Assembly: GCF_022815725.1 (NCBI RefSeq)
Contig: NZ_JALGRF010000001.1
Location: 1,395,715 to 1,459,714 of the forward strand
Reading direction: 5' to 3'
Source of the DNA: Streptomyces sp. APSN-46.1
GTDB taxonomy: Bacteria; Actinomycetota; Actinomycetes; Streptomycetales; Streptomycetaceae
Length of the DNA stretch: 64,000 bases
How positions within the stretch are numbered: the stretch's first letter is position 1; each line of letters starts with the position of its first letter. This document shows positions 8,866 through 18,055 of the stretch, piece after piece. Position numbers and translations under genes: made by a program. The notes beneath the pieces are model-generated. The model was not told the DNA's origin, made no database searches, and worked only from the letters and a program-made list of their open reading frames with translations.

Positions 8866-10230
8866 ATGGTGCAGGACACCGATGTCGTGGTGATCGGAAT
8901 GGGTGTGGGGGGTGAGCATGTCGCCGAGCGGCTGGCCGAGGCCGGGCTCGACGTCGTCGGGGTGGAGGCGGAGCTGGTCGGCGGGGAGTGCCCGTACTGG
9001 GCCTGCATCCCGAGCAAGATGATGATCCGCGCCGGCAACCTGCTCGCCGAGGCCCGGCGCGTTCCCGGCATGGCCGGGCAGGCCGAGACCACCGCCGATT
9101 TCACGCCCGTCGCCGCCCGGATTCGTGCAGAGGCCACGGACGACTGGAGCGACCAGGTGGCCGTGGACCGCTTCACCGGCAAGGGCGGACGCTTCGTCCG
9201 CGGGCATGCGCGGCTTGCGGGACCCGGCCGGGTGGAGGCCGACGGCCAGGTGTTCGCCGCCCGGCGTGCGGTGGTGCTCGCCACTGGCAGCCGCCCCCAG
9301 ATCCCGCCCGTGCCGGGCCTGGACAACGTGCCGTACTGGACCAACCGCCAAGCCATCGCCGCCAAGGAACCCCCGGCCTCGCTCCTCGTGCTCGGCGGCG
9401 GCCCCATCGGCCTCGAACTGGCCCAGGCGTTCGCCCGCTTCGGCACGGTGGTCACCGTCGTCGAGGCCATGGACCGGCTGCTGCCCGCGGACGAACCCGA
9501 AGCCGGGACCCTGATCGCCGACGTCCTGAGGGCCGAGGGCATCACCGTACGAACCGGAGCCCGGGCCACCGGCGCCCACCACCGCGGGGACACCTTCCAG
9601 CTCACCCTGGACAGCGGGGAGGAGGTCACCGGCCATCAGCTGCTGGTGGCCACCGGACGCCGCCCCCACCTCGCCGGCCTCGGCCTGGAAACCATCGGCC
9701 TGGACCCGGACGCCCGCACCCTGCCGGTCGACGGGCAGCTGCGCGCCGCGCCCGGTGTGTGGGGCGTCGGCGACCTCACCGGGCTCGGGATGTTCACCCA
9801 CGTGGCCATGTACCAGGCCGAGATCGCCGTACGCGCCGTCCTCGGTGAACCGGGCCCCGACGCGGACTACCGCGCCCTGCCCAGGGTCACTTTCACCGAC
9901 CCCGAAGTCGCCTCCGTCGGCCTGACCGAACAGGCGGCCCGCGAGCAGGGACTGCGCGTCCGCACCGGCATCGCACGCCTGCCGTCCTCGGCACGCGGAT
10001 GGATCCACAAGGCCGGCAACGAGGGCCTGATCAAACTCGTGGAGGACGCGGAGCGCGGGGTGCTGGTCGGCGCCACGTCCGCAGGACCCGCGGGCGGCGA
10101 AGTCCTGTACGGCCTCGCGGTGGCCGTACAGGCCCAGGTACCGGTCGAGCAGCTCCGCCACATGATCTACGCCTACCCGACCTTCCACCGGGCCGTGGAG
10201 AACGCCCTCACCGCCCTCGGCCACGACTGA
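8866..10230 (+). CDS. Class I pyridine nucleotide-disulfide oxidoreductase (Lpd/MerA-like)
   Basis: A 454-residue FAD enzyme. The N-terminal FAD motif is VVVIGMGVGGEHVAE. The redox-active pair is C42/C47 in GGECPYWACIPSK. The NAD(P) motif is VLGGGPIGLELAQAF and the second FAD motif is WGVGDLTG. The C-terminal dimerisation domain ends YAYPTFHRAVENAL, where His and Glu occupy the expected catalytic positions. It resembles dihydrolipoamide dehydrogenase/mercuric reductase relatives of unknown substrate. GAAGGAGG precedes the ATG. No 2-oxoacid dehydrogenase genes are nearby, so a stress redox role is more likely. Confidence 0.9.
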   Translation: MVQDTDVVVIGMGVGGEHVAERLAEAGLDVVGVEAELVGGECPYWACIPSKMMIRAGNLLAEARRVPGMAGQAETTADFTPVAARIRAEATDDWSDQVAVDRFTGKGGRFVRGHARLAGPGRVEADGQVFAARRAVVLATGSRPQIPPVPGLDNVPYWTNRQAIAAKEPPASLLVLGGGPIGLELAQAFARFGTVVTVVEAMDRLLPADEPEAGTLIADVLRAEGITVRTGARATGAHHRGDTFQLTLDSGEEVTGHQLLVATGRRPHLAGLGLETIGLDPDARTLPVDGQLRAAPGVWGVGDLTGLGMFTHVAMYQAEIAVRAVLGEPGPDADYRALPRVTFTDPEVASVGLTEQAAREQGLRVRTGIARLPSSARGWIHKAGNEGLIKLVEDAERGVLVGATSAGPAGGEVLYGLAVAVQAQVPVEQLRHMIYAYPTFHRAVENALTALGHD

Positions 10231-10355
10231 CCGGCACAACGCCGGCACGGCGACGGCGGGCCGACGCCTACCCGCGCAGGCTGCCTCGCCAGCGCGAATC
10301 CGAGGAGATCAGCCGTGCGGAGGGACAAGCGGCGAACCGTCCACGCGCCCTGGCC

Positions 10356-11249
10356 TCACCGAGCGGTGTGGCCACCGGTGTACGACTGCCGTCCGTGGTC
10401 GCGGGCGAAGGCGTCGAGAGCTTGCCCGGGCGGGCCCTGGGTGTGCAGGAAGCGCTCATCCAGGATCGTGGCGAGATCCTCCAGCGCGGTACGCAACACC
10501 GCGGAGGCGAGCCGGACATCCGGGTGCCCGGCATTCGAAGCCTCATCGGCGATGTTGAGGGCATAGCCGATCTGACAGGCCAGGGAGGTGCGGTCGTCGC
10601 CGTCGTGGAAGTAATAGGACTCCGCGTACTGGAGGAAGTCGACCGCCGCCACAGAGAGTGCTGTAGCCAGGCTGTCCAGCATGGCTGCCCCGGCCGGGGA
10701 GTCGACCTGTGCCCTCGAAGGATGGGTGCGGGAGAGGTGCGAGAGCCGCAACGCCAGCGCCCGGCGGCGGGCCAGGGCCGGATAGATGCCGAGGATCCAG
10801 GAGACCGTCGCGGTCAGGAGTGCGAATCCGACCAGCGCCTCCAAGGGTGCGAGGAGGCGCAGCCACCCTTCGGCGGGTGCGATGTCGCCGAGGCCGAGCG
10901 TGGAGAGCGTGACCAGCGAGACGTACATCGCGTCCAGCAAGCCCGCGTGCTCGCCGGGCCGCAACCCGCCCGCGTACACGAAGGCGTCGGGCATGTGGGG
11001 CCAGTAGATCAATGCCCACCCCACCGCCACCGTGAGCGCCCACAGCGCGACGACGGACACCATGGCGAGGGGGCCGGCCAGGCCGGCTGCCGCGCGCCGG
11101 GAGTTGAGGAAGGAGGACAGTCGCCACAGCGCGGTCATCACCAGTCGGCTCAACCCGCCGTGGCGCGTCGGATGCCACAGCGTGTGGAACACGTCCCGCA
11201 GGATCAGCAGCACCAGGGCCGCGCCCGCGCCCGTCACCAGCCATTCCAT
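10356..11249 (-). CDS. Two-TM potassium-channel-like membrane protein
   Basis: A 297-residue protein with hydrophobic helices near residues 1-20, 58-85 and 130-155. A pore-like stretch, SLVTLSTLGLGDIAPAEGW, lies near residue 115. The filter reads TLGLGD, close to but not identical with the classical TVGYGD, so ion selectivity is uncertain. The soluble C-terminal half (about residues 165-297) is helical and carries no RCK nucleotide-binding motif. It lies between the redox enzyme and the CBS-BON gene, on the opposite strand. Confidence 0.75.
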   Translation of the reverse strand: MEWLVTGAGAALVLLILRDVFHTLWHPTRHGGLSRLVMTALWRLSSFLNSRRAAAGLAGPLAMVSVVALWALTVAVGWALIYWPHMPDAFVYAGGLRPGEHAGLLDAMYVSLVTLSTLGLGDIAPAEGWLRLLAPLEALVGFALLTATVSWILGIYPALARRRALALRLSHLSRTHPSRAQVDSPAGAAMLDSLATALSVAAVDFLQYAESYYFHDGDDRTSLACQIGYALNIADEASNAGHPDVRLASAVLRTALEDLATILDERFLHTQGPPGQALDAFARDHGRQSYTGGHTAR

Positions 11250-11433
11250 CCGACACCCCTATCCGGTCACGCCCCGCCCAGGCTCCCGCACCGCCCTCTC
11301 CGCCGAGCGCAGCACGCGCCGCGCCGCCCCCACCGCTCCCAGCCTCCCGGCGCGCATCGTGGGCCGGCCGGACCCTCCCCGGCGGGGGAACCGGATCCGA
11401 TACTGGAAGTGGGCTCGCACGAGGAGGTTTCTC

Positions 11434-11466
11434 ATGACCGCACCCTCACCCACAAGCACCTTCTGA
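11434..11466 (+). CDS. Possible 10-residue leader ORF before the CBS-BON gene
   Basis: An ATG preceded at good distance by GAGGAGG opens a 10-codon frame (MTAPSPTSTF) ending 23 nt before the CBS-BON start. The strong ribosome binding site is the only evidence. It could be a translated leader or chance. Confidence 0.25.
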   Translation: MTAPSPTSTF

Positions 11467-11489
11467 CCACCACCAGTGAGGAGCGTGCC

Positions 11490-12134
11490 ATGCCCGCGTC
11501 CCGGTACACCGTCAGCGACGTCATGAGCCACACGGCCGTGGCCATCGGCCGCGAGGCCACGTACAAGGAGATCGTCGAGCTGATGCACCAGTGGAACGTC
11601 AGCGCCGTCCCCGTCCTGGAGGGCGAGGGCCGCGTCGTCGGGGTGGTCTCCGAGGCCGATCTGCTGCCGAAGGAGGAGTTCCGGCAGGCCGACCCCCTGC
11701 TTCCCGATCAGATGGAGGAGGCCGCCAAGGCGGGGGGTGTGCTGGCCGAGGAGCTGATGTCCAGCCCGGCAGTGACCGTGCACCCCGACGCCACGCTCGC
11801 CGAGGCGGCCCGGATCATGGCCCGCAAGCACGTGAAGCGCCTGCCCGTCGTGAACGAGATCGGGATGCTGGAGGGGGTTGTGAGCCGCAGCGATCTGCTC
11901 AAGGTGTTCCTGCGCCCCGACGAGGAGATCGAGGAGGAGATCCGCGGCGCGGTTCTCGCCGAGCTCGCTCCCGCGGTACACCTGGAGGCATCAGTGCAGG
12001 ACGGCGTCGTCACCCTGCGCGGATCGCTCGGTGACCGCGCCCTGGTGCCGCTGATGGCCCGCGCCATCCGCGCCGTCGAGGGCGTTGTGGACGTACGGAT
12101 CGATCTGGAGGGACAGGCCCCCGCGGCGGCCTGA
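11490..12134 (+). CDS. CBS-pair plus BON-domain protein
   Basis: A 214-residue protein. Two CBS motifs come first: VSDVMSHTAVAIG...ALVPVL-type at residues 6-60 and EELMSSPAVTVHPDATLAEA with HVKRLPVVNEIGMLEGVVSR at about 85-140. A BON domain follows, near residues 155-208 (VQDGVVTLRGSLGDRA...VEGVVDVRIDL). The combination is common next to universal stress proteins in actinobacteria and is thought to sense adenosine nucleotides. GAGGAG precedes the ATG, and the universal stress genes follow in the same direction. Confidence 0.9.
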   Translation: MPASRYTVSDVMSHTAVAIGREATYKEIVELMHQWNVSAVPVLEGEGRVVGVVSEADLLPKEEFRQADPLLPDQMEEAAKAGGVLAEELMSSPAVTVHPDATLAEAARIMARKHVKRLPVVNEIGMLEGVVSRSDLLKVFLRPDEEIEEEIRGAVLAELAPAVHLEASVQDGVVTLRGSLGDRALVPLMARAIRAVEGVVDVRIDLEGQAPAAA

Positions 12135-12170
12135 GGCGGCCTGAGGCGGCCCTTTCCGCCCCGCCGGGCC

Positions 12171-12200
12171 CCCCGGGCTCCCCGGGCTCCCCGGGCTCCC
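12171..12200 (+). repeat. 9-bp tandem repeat CCCCGGGCT x3
   Basis: Three perfect copies of CCCCGGGCT fill most of the gap between the CBS-BON and universal stress genes. Directly before it, CTGAGGCGGC is repeated twice around the stop codon. These look like replication-slippage repeats. Confidence 0.8.
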
Positions 12201-12237
12201 AGTGAGAAACCTTCCGCGCCGCCGAGGAGGCACCGTG

Positions 12238-13104
12238 ATGAAGCACCATGTGACCGTGGGTGTCGACAGGTCCCCCGAGAGCCGGGCGGCCGCCCGCTGG
12301 GGCGCCCGGGAAGCGGCCCTGCGGCAGGTGCCGTTGCGGCTCGTCCATGCCGTCGACTGGCCCGATGCCCCTCTCATTCCCCGGCCCGGCCGCGAAACGG
12401 CCGACCGGTGGGCGGACGAAGTACTCACCGACGCCTTGGAGGACGTACGCCGTCGGTATCCCCAAGTGGAGATCACCACCCGGTGCCTCTCCGGCAGGCC
12501 TGCCGCCGCCCTCGCCGCCGAAGCGGCCGACGCCGGACTGCTCGTACTCGGCTCCCGCGGCCTGGGCGGCCTGGTCGGCTTCCTCATCGGCTCGGTGAGC
12601 CTGTCGACGCTCGTCGCGACGGAAACACCGGTCGCGCTGGTGCGGGTGACCGACGAACCGGACGAGTCCGGGCCCGCTCCGTTCGGCGAGATCGTCGTGG
12701 GCGTCGACATCCACGAGGCCGCCGACCGGGTCCTGTCCTTCGCCTTCGAAGAGGCCGACCGCCGTGGCTGCGCACTGCGCGCCGTCCACGGCTGGAAGCT
12801 TCCCGCCGCTTACGCGTACGTGCCCTTCCTCGACCCGGACAGCGAACGCGAGATCAGCCGCGGTGTCACGCAGATGCTGGACGACATGCTGCTGCCGTGG
12901 CGTCACAAGTTCCCTGCGGTGAGCGTCACCCACAACGCGTTCAGGGGATCCGCCGGTCATCAGCTCGTCCAGGCAGCCGCGGGTGCGGACCTCGTCGTGG
13001 TCGGCCGGCACCTGCGCCGCTCACCCCTGGGCGCGCACCTGGGGCCGGTGGCCCACGCGGTGCTCCACCACGCCGCGGCCCCCGTAGCCGTCATCGCGCA
13101 CTGA
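12238..13104 (+). CDS. Universal stress protein, two UspA domains
   Basis: A 288-residue tandem Usp protein. Domain 1 begins VTVGVDRSPES and contains the ATP-binding run GSRGLGGLVGFLIGSVS (G-x2-G-x9-G-S). Domain 2 begins IVVGVDIHEAADR and ends GRHLRRSPLGAHLGPVAHAV, a more diverged nucleotide motif. Such proteins bind ATP and are induced by hypoxia or stationary phase in actinobacteria. The ATG at 12238 was chosen with GAGGAGG 7 nt upstream; a GTG at 12235 is also possible. Confidence 0.92.
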   Translation: MKHHVTVGVDRSPESRAAARWGAREAALRQVPLRLVHAVDWPDAPLIPRPGRETADRWADEVLTDALEDVRRRYPQVEITTRCLSGRPAAALAAEAADAGLLVLGSRGLGGLVGFLIGSVSLSTLVATETPVALVRVTDEPDESGPAPFGEIVVGVDIHEAADRVLSFAFEEADRRGCALRAVHGWKLPAAYAYVPFLDPDSEREISRGVTQMLDDMLLPWRHKFPAVSVTHNAFRGSAGHQLVQAAAGADLVVVGRHLRRSPLGAHLGPVAHAVLHHAAAPVAVIAH

Positions 13105-13150
13105 GGACCGACGGACGTGATCGACCGGCTCACCCAAGGAGTTGATCAGC

Positions 13151-14026
13151 ATGACCAGCCAGGTGACCGTAGGCCTTGACGGGACACCGGAAAGCACGGC
13201 AGCCGCCCGCTGGGCAGCCAGAGACGCCGAGCTCAGAGGGGCCCGGCTGGACCTGGTCCACGTCGAGGAATGGCTGGAGCATCCACCCCTGCCCGTCACC
13301 ACCACCGAGACACAGCGCGCCTGGGCGGAGAACCTCCTGCGGGACACCGCCGACGAGCTGCGTCGCGAGCACCCTGACCTGGATGTTTCCACACGTCGGG
13401 TGGGCGGACTGCCCTCCGTGGCCCTCGCCCACGCGGCCGAGGACTCCGACCTGCTGGCCATCGGCTCGCGCGGGCTCGGCATCGTCGCCGGCTTCATCGT
13501 CGGATCCGTTGCCTCGGCGACCATCGCCGAGACCGAACGCCCCGTCGTGCTGGTGCGGTCCGCCGACGGAACGGGCCACCCACCCGACGGCGACCGCGAC
13601 AGCGGACCCGTCGTGGCCGGGCTGGACATCCGTCAGCCCTGCGACGAGCTCCTCGCCTTCGCCTTCGAGGAAGCTGCCCACCGCGACGCGTTGCTCATCG
13701 TCGTCCACGGATGGACCCCGCCGACGATCCTCAGCTACGCACCCGCGCTCGACCCGGATGTCCTGGACGAGATCGTCCACGGCCGCGCCACCACCCTGGA
13801 CGCGATGCTGAGCCCGTGGCGGGACAAGTTCCCCGGCCTGCGCGTCGAACCACGCGCCCCGATCGGCCAGGCCGCGGTCCAGATTCTCCACGCGGCGAGC
13901 GACGCCGCCCTCGTCATCGTCGGCCGACGCATCCGCCGGTCCGCCTTCGGCGGCCACATCGGCCCCATCACGCACGCGGTGATGCACCACGCCATCTCGC
14001 CGGTCGCCGTCGTCGCGCACGACTGA
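13151..14026 (+). CDS. Universal stress protein, two UspA domains (paralogue)
   Basis: A 291-residue paralogue of the preceding gene, 46 bp downstream, probably from local duplication. Domain 1 starts VTVGLDGTPESTAA and has GSRGLGIVAGFIVGSVAS. Domain 2 starts VVAGLDIRQPCDE and ends GRRIRRSAFGGHIGPITHAV. AAGGAG lies 9 nt before the ATG at 13151. Probably co-transcribed with the CBS-BON and first Usp genes. Confidence 0.92.
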   Translation: MTSQVTVGLDGTPESTAAARWAARDAELRGARLDLVHVEEWLEHPPLPVTTTETQRAWAENLLRDTADELRREHPDLDVSTRRVGGLPSVALAHAAEDSDLLAIGSRGLGIVAGFIVGSVASATIAETERPVVLVRSADGTGHPPDGDRDSGPVVAGLDIRQPCDELLAFAFEEAAHRDALLIVVHGWTPPTILSYAPALDPDVLDEIVHGRATTLDAMLSPWRDKFPGLRVEPRAPIGQAAVQILHAASDAALVIVGRRIRRSAFGGHIGPITHAVMHHAISPVAVVAHD

Positions 14027-14147
14027 GTCCGACCGCACGGGCAGGAAGGTCCCATGGTGACGGGCCTCCTGGCGGTCGAAGCGGAAGAGGGCTGCGCGGT
14101 CGGCGTCCCCGCGGTCGAGGTCGAGGGGGGCGGCGTGGGAAGTCACG

Positions 14148-16589
14148 TCACGGCGCGGCCGAGGCGTCCAGCCGGAACCAGCGCTGCTCGCCGGCCGGCA
14201 CGGTCATGAGCCGGCCGCCGGGCAGGTGCAGCGGAAGGGGCTGCGCGGTACGGGAATCCGGCACGGCGATGCCGAGCCTGCCGGGGAGGAGCCGGATGCG
14301 GATGCCCCGGTGGCCCAGGCAGTCGACCGTGAAGGTGCAGCGCGGAACCTCCCGCAGCGGGGCGGGGTCGATGCGCAGGCCGTCCGGGCCTGCCTCCAGT
14401 CCTGCGATGCCCCGTTCGATGAGGTCGAGGGTGCCGGCCATGGCTCCGAGGTGGATGCCTTCGCCGGTGGTGCCGCCCTGGATGTCCATCACGTCGCCGA
14501 GCAGGGCTTCCTCGCAGTACCGCCAGGCGTCGGGGCCCTTCTGGCTGGCGAGGATCCAGCCGTGGACGAGGCTGCTGAGCGTCGATCCGTGGCTCGTGCG
14601 CTGTAGGTAGTACGAGACGGTTGCCCGCCAGAGGTCATCGTCGAGCCGGTAGCCGAGCCGGGAGAAGATCTCGTGAAGCTCGGCGGGACGGAAGAGGTAG
14701 CCGAGCATGAGGGTGTCGGCCTGCTTCGACGCCTGGTAGCGGTTGACCGTGTCGCCTTCCCATTCCAGGATCCGGTCGAGTCGGCGGATGTCCGTGTAAC
14801 GGCTGCGGTACGCGTGCCAGTCCAGCTCGGCCAGGTCGCCGTAGCCCTCGAACTGGCTGATGACATCGCCGTGGACGGGGTGGAAGGGGTGGAAGGGTAC
14901 GTAGAGGCGGCGCGAAACGTCCTCCCAGCGCGTCAGCACTTCTGCCTGGAGGCCGAGCTGCTGCTCAAGCTGGCGCCTGCGCGACGGCGGCAGCTCGGCG
15001 GCCAGTTCGAGGCCGCGGGCCAGCACCCATGCGGCGGTGACGTTGGTGTAGGTGTTGTCGTCGATGCCCGGTGTCGCAGCCCCGGGATAGGCGTCGTGGT
15101 ACTCGTCCGGGCCCAGGACACCGCGGATCCGGTAGCGCTCCCGGTCGGTGTCGTAGTCGGCGACCGCTCCCCAGTAGCGGGCGACGCCCAGGAGCAGTTC
15201 GGCGCCGGGCCCGTACAGGAAGCCGGTGTCACCGGTGGTCTGGGCGTATCGCCAGACGTTCCAGGCGATGGCGGAGCCGACGTGGCGCTGGAGGTGCGAG
15301 TGGTCGGGCAGCCAGCGGCCGGATCGCGGGTTGAGATGCAGCGTCTGCGTTTCCTCCCGCCCCGAACCGGCGCTCTGCCAGGGGAACATCGCACCCGGCC
15401 GACCGGCCCGCCGCGCCGCGCCACGGGCCGCGGGCAGGCGGCGGTGGCGGTACATGAGCACGGAGCGTGCCACCTCGGGGAAGTGCAGGGTGAGGTAGGG
15501 CAGGACGAACAGCTCGTCCCAGAAGACGTGGCCCCTGTACGCCTCTCCGTGCAGCCCGCGTGCGGGTACGCCGGCGTCGAGCTCCGCCGTGTGCGGGGAG
15601 AGGGTCTGCAGGACGTGGAAGGCGTGCAGGCGCAGGATGCGGCCCGCCTCACCGGGCACCTTCACTTCGCCCTGGCTCCACAGGTGTTCCCAGGCGGCCT
15701 TCTGGGAGGCGAGCGTGGTCGCGAAGTCCGGTGCGTGCGTGACGTGTTCGACCGCGGACGCGAGCGGATCGCCGGCGGGGCGGTCCAGAGAGGTGCAAAG
15801 GGCTGCGGACTTGAGGACGACGACGGGGTGACCACGGGAGATCGGCAACCGGAAGGTCTGCGCCGTCGCCGCTTTGGTGCAGCTCAGGGCCACGGCGGCA
15901 AGCGGCCTGGAGGATGTGCGTACCGCGATGCCGATACGGATGCGGGACGAGAGGGTCTCGCAGGAGAGCCAGGCGACGCCGTCCGCTCCGACGCCGGCGC
16001 GGTGGCCGGTGAGGTGGCGCCCGTTCAGGGCCCGGTAGCGCTCGACGCCGGCATTGGTGACGTCGCCGTCGAGGAGGGACTGGATCTCGATGATTCCGCG
16101 CCATCCGTACGCGCGGAAGGTGCTCTGCTGGGCGGCGAGGTACGGGTCCGCCATGTCGACGAGCCGGGTGTGGGTGACACCGAGCCGGCGGCCGTCGGCG
16201 TCCTGGAAGAGCATGCGGCGCGTGAGGGTGCCCGCGCGCAGGTCCAGCGCGACGTGGTGGTGGCGCAGGCTCGGGTCGTCGGGGGTGAGCCAGTCCCCCG
16301 CCGGTCCGGCATCGGGGAGACAGCGGTAGCGCAGGCGGGTCCAGTCGGGGAGGTTGACCATGTCCTCGTTGCCGACCTGCTTGCCCGCGACCTGTGAGGG
16401 GAGCCAGTTGTAGCAGCCTGCCGCGTAGGTGCCGGGGTAGTGGACCGCGTCGGCGGGCGATTCGGGGGCGGCTCCGCGCGTGGCGAAGCGGCCGTTGCCG
16501 AGGGTGCACAGGGCCTCGACCACCCGCTCGGTCTTCGGGTCGTAGCGGTCGAAGGTCCAGGTCCAGGACCAGGACCGGGAGGTGCTCAC
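14148..16589 (-). CDS. Glycoside hydrolase family 65 disaccharide phosphorylase
   Basis: An 813-residue GH65 protein. The N-terminal beta-sandwich domain includes LGNGRFATRGA and YPGTYAAGCYN. The (alpha/alpha)6 barrel includes GEAYRGHVFWDELFVLPYLT, and the catalytic acid Glu lies in GVLGPDEYHD (about residue 495). The phosphate-binding region is near RTSHGSTLSSLVHG. Family members phosphorolyse maltose, trehalose, kojibiose or related alpha-glucosides to beta-glucose 1-phosphate. Its partner HAD mutase overlaps it by 4 nt (ATGA), which fits that pathway. The exact sugar cannot be read from sequence. Confidence 0.92.
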   Translation of the reverse strand: MSTSRSWSWTWTFDRYDPKTERVVEALCTLGNGRFATRGAAPESPADAVHYPGTYAAGCYNWLPSQVAGKQVGNEDMVNLPDWTRLRYRCLPDAGPAGDWLTPDDPSLRHHHVALDLRAGTLTRRMLFQDADGRRLGVTHTRLVDMADPYLAAQQSTFRAYGWRGIIEIQSLLDGDVTNAGVERYRALNGRHLTGHRAGVGADGVAWLSCETLSSRIRIGIAVRTSSRPLAAVALSCTKAATAQTFRLPISRGHPVVVLKSAALCTSLDRPAGDPLASAVEHVTHAPDFATTLASQKAAWEHLWSQGEVKVPGEAGRILRLHAFHVLQTLSPHTAELDAGVPARGLHGEAYRGHVFWDELFVLPYLTLHFPEVARSVLMYRHRRLPAARGAARRAGRPGAMFPWQSAGSGREETQTLHLNPRSGRWLPDHSHLQRHVGSAIAWNVWRYAQTTGDTGFLYGPGAELLLGVARYWGAVADYDTDRERYRIRGVLGPDEYHDAYPGAATPGIDDNTYTNVTAAWVLARGLELAAELPPSRRRQLEQQLGLQAEVLTRWEDVSRRLYVPFHPFHPVHGDVISQFEGYGDLAELDWHAYRSRYTDIRRLDRILEWEGDTVNRYQASKQADTLMLGYLFRPAELHEIFSRLGYRLDDDLWRATVSYYLQRTSHGSTLSSLVHGWILASQKGPDAWRYCEEALLGDVMDIQGGTTGEGIHLGAMAGTLDLIERGIAGLEAGPDGLRIDPAPLREVPRCTFTVDCLGHRGIRIRLLPGRLGIAVPDSRTAQPLPLHLPGGRLMTVPAGEQRWFRLDASAAP

Positions 16590-17356
16590 GGCCGCGCTCC
16601 GGTGACGGCGCCGACGAGGGCGGTGAGGTCAGCGAGTACGACATCCGCGCCGTGGGCCCGCAGGGCCGCCGTGGCGGCGGTGTCGCGCGTCCGGTCGAGG
16701 CCGACCACCAGGCCGAAACGGCCGCGCCGGCCTGCCTCCACCCCGGCCAGGGCGTCTTCGACCAGCGCCGCGTCGGCGGGGGCGACGCGCAGCCGCCGTG
16801 CCGCTTCGAGGAACAGGGCGGGGTCCGGCTTGCCCGCCAGGGCCAGCCGTTCGGCATCCGTGCCGTCCACCAGTACGTCGACGAGGCCGGCCAGCCCGGT
16901 GGCTTCCAGCAAGGGGCGGGCGTGCCGGGACGCCGACGCGGCGGCACACCGCGTCCCCCGTGCCCGCAGTGTCTCCAGAACCCGCCGGACCTCAGGAAAA
17001 GCCTGAGGGAAAGCCTGTACGTCTCCCGCCTGGAGCGCTGCCGTGAACGCCTGCTCCTTGCGGGCGGCGACCGCCCACACCGTGTCACAGCCCGGTGGAT
17101 CCGCGGGAGTGCCCGGCGGCAGCGCGATGCCGCGGGCGGTCAGGAAGGCGAGCGCGCCGGCGAGCCGGGGCTTGCCGTCCACCAGCTCCCGGTACTCCCC
17201 TTCCGCGTCGAAGGGGAGCTGCCTGTCCGTACGGGCGTCGGCCGCCCAGGCGTCGAGGCAGCCGTCGAAGGCGGCCTTCCACGCGGCGGCGTGCAGCACA
17301 GCGGAGTCGAGCAGCACCCCGTCGGTGTCCAGGACCACGGCGCGCAGCGGATTCAC
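16586..17356 (-). CDS. HAD-family beta-phosphoglucomutase-like hydrolase
   Basis: A 256-residue HAD protein. Motif I is VVLDTDGVLLDS (D10 and D12), motif II lies around CAAASASRHA, motif III Lys is in LALAGKPDPALF, and motif IV is ALVEDALAGVEAG. This is the beta-phosphoglucomutase branch, which converts the beta-glucose 1-phosphate released by GH65 enzymes into glucose 6-phosphate. It overlaps both neighbours by 4 nt (ATGA), so the three genes form a coupled operon. Confidence 0.9.
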   Translation of the reverse strand: MNPLRAVVLDTDGVLLDSAVLHAAAWKAAFDGCLDAWAADARTDRQLPFDAEGEYRELVDGKPRLAGALAFLTARGIALPPGTPADPPGCDTVWAVAARKEQAFTAALQAGDVQAFPQAFPEVRRVLETLRARGTRCAAASASRHARPLLEATGLAGLVDVLVDGTDAERLALAGKPDPALFLEAARRLRVAPADAALVEDALAGVEAGRRGRFGLVVGLDRTRDTAATAALRAHGADVVLADLTALVGAVTGARP

Positions 17357-18033
17357 CGCCGCACCACACGGCGGCCTGTGATCCGGGTCGGAGTGACCTT
17401 CATCCAGTGCGTGCGCGGTCCACCGGCCCAGGGCAGCGAGTACGCGACGGCATCGAGCCGGGCGAGTTCCCAGGCATCGGTGACGCCTTCCACCTCGCCC
17501 ACGGCCAGGACGCTCCAGCCCAGCCTGGTGACATCGTCGATGTGGTCGGCCTCGAAGGCCACTTCCGTGCCGGCGGCCCGCGCGAGCACCGCGTCACCGG
17601 AGGTCCGGAAGGCGATGTCCCGGCCCGCCACCACGTAGTTGACCGGGAAGATCGCCGGACCCTGCGGGGTGATCACCGCGATCCTCCCGACGCCGTGCGT
17701 CGAGAGCAGCCGTCGGCACTCGCCGTCGGACAGCTCGACCAGCTCGGCGTCCAGCGCCGCTGTGCCCCTGCCGGGCGGATGGTCGGTCGTGGCGCCGGTG
17801 AGTTCCGCGACGGTCATCCCGAGGGCGTCGGCGATCCGTACGAGGGAGCCGATCGCCGGTGCCGCCGCGTGTTCCTCCAGGTAGGCGACATACGTGGTGT
17901 CGGCCCCGCAGCTTTCGCCCAATTCCTTCCGGCTGAGGCCGAGTTCCTCGCGGCGGGTGGCGATGCGCCGCCCGAGGTCGGTGCGTCCGGCCGGCGCCTG
18001 CGAGGCGACCGGTCCGGGGCGGGTCCTGTTCAT
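17353..18033 (-). CDS. HTH plus PNPOx-type flavin-binding fusion protein
   Basis: A 226-residue fusion. Residues ~20-80 form an XRE-type helix-turn-helix (LGRRIATRREELGLSRKELG, then GSLVRIADALGMTVAEL). Residues ~95-215 form a pyridoxamine 5'-phosphate oxidase-like split barrel (LLSTHGVGRIAVITPQGPAI, PVNYVVAGRDIAFRTS). This architecture is frequent in actinobacteria. It likely senses a flavin, F420 or similar ligand and regulates its own operon. It is the first gene of the GH65 operon. Confidence 0.88.
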   Translation of the reverse strand: MNRTRPGPVASQAPAGRTDLGRRIATRREELGLSRKELGESCGADTTYVAYLEEHAAAPAIGSLVRIADALGMTVAELTGATTDHPPGRGTAALDAELVELSDGECRRLLSTHGVGRIAVITPQGPAIFPVNYVVAGRDIAFRTSGDAVLARAAGTEVAFEADHIDDVTRLGWSVLAVGEVEGVTDAWELARLDAVAYSLPWAGGPRTHWMKVTPTRITGRRVVRR

Positions 18034-18055
18034 GGGTCCTCATGTCCTCTCGGTG

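Noticed and set aside
8710..10248. Minus-strand frame of about 510 codons opposite the disulfide oxidoreductase
   Set aside because: Antisense shadow; the plus strand has a complete FAD enzyme with catalytic cysteines and a good ribosome site.
12171..12200. Short tandem repeat considered as CRISPR-like
   Set aside because: Units are adjacent 9-mers without spacers; it is a simple repeat. No CRISPR array was seen in the window.
13130..14146. Minus-strand frame starting 2 nt after the GH65 stop (TSHAAPLDLDRGDADRAALF...)
   Set aside because: The first 40 residues look protein-like, but the rest is the antisense of the second universal stress protein and no family is recognised. It may be a small remnant, not supported as a gene.
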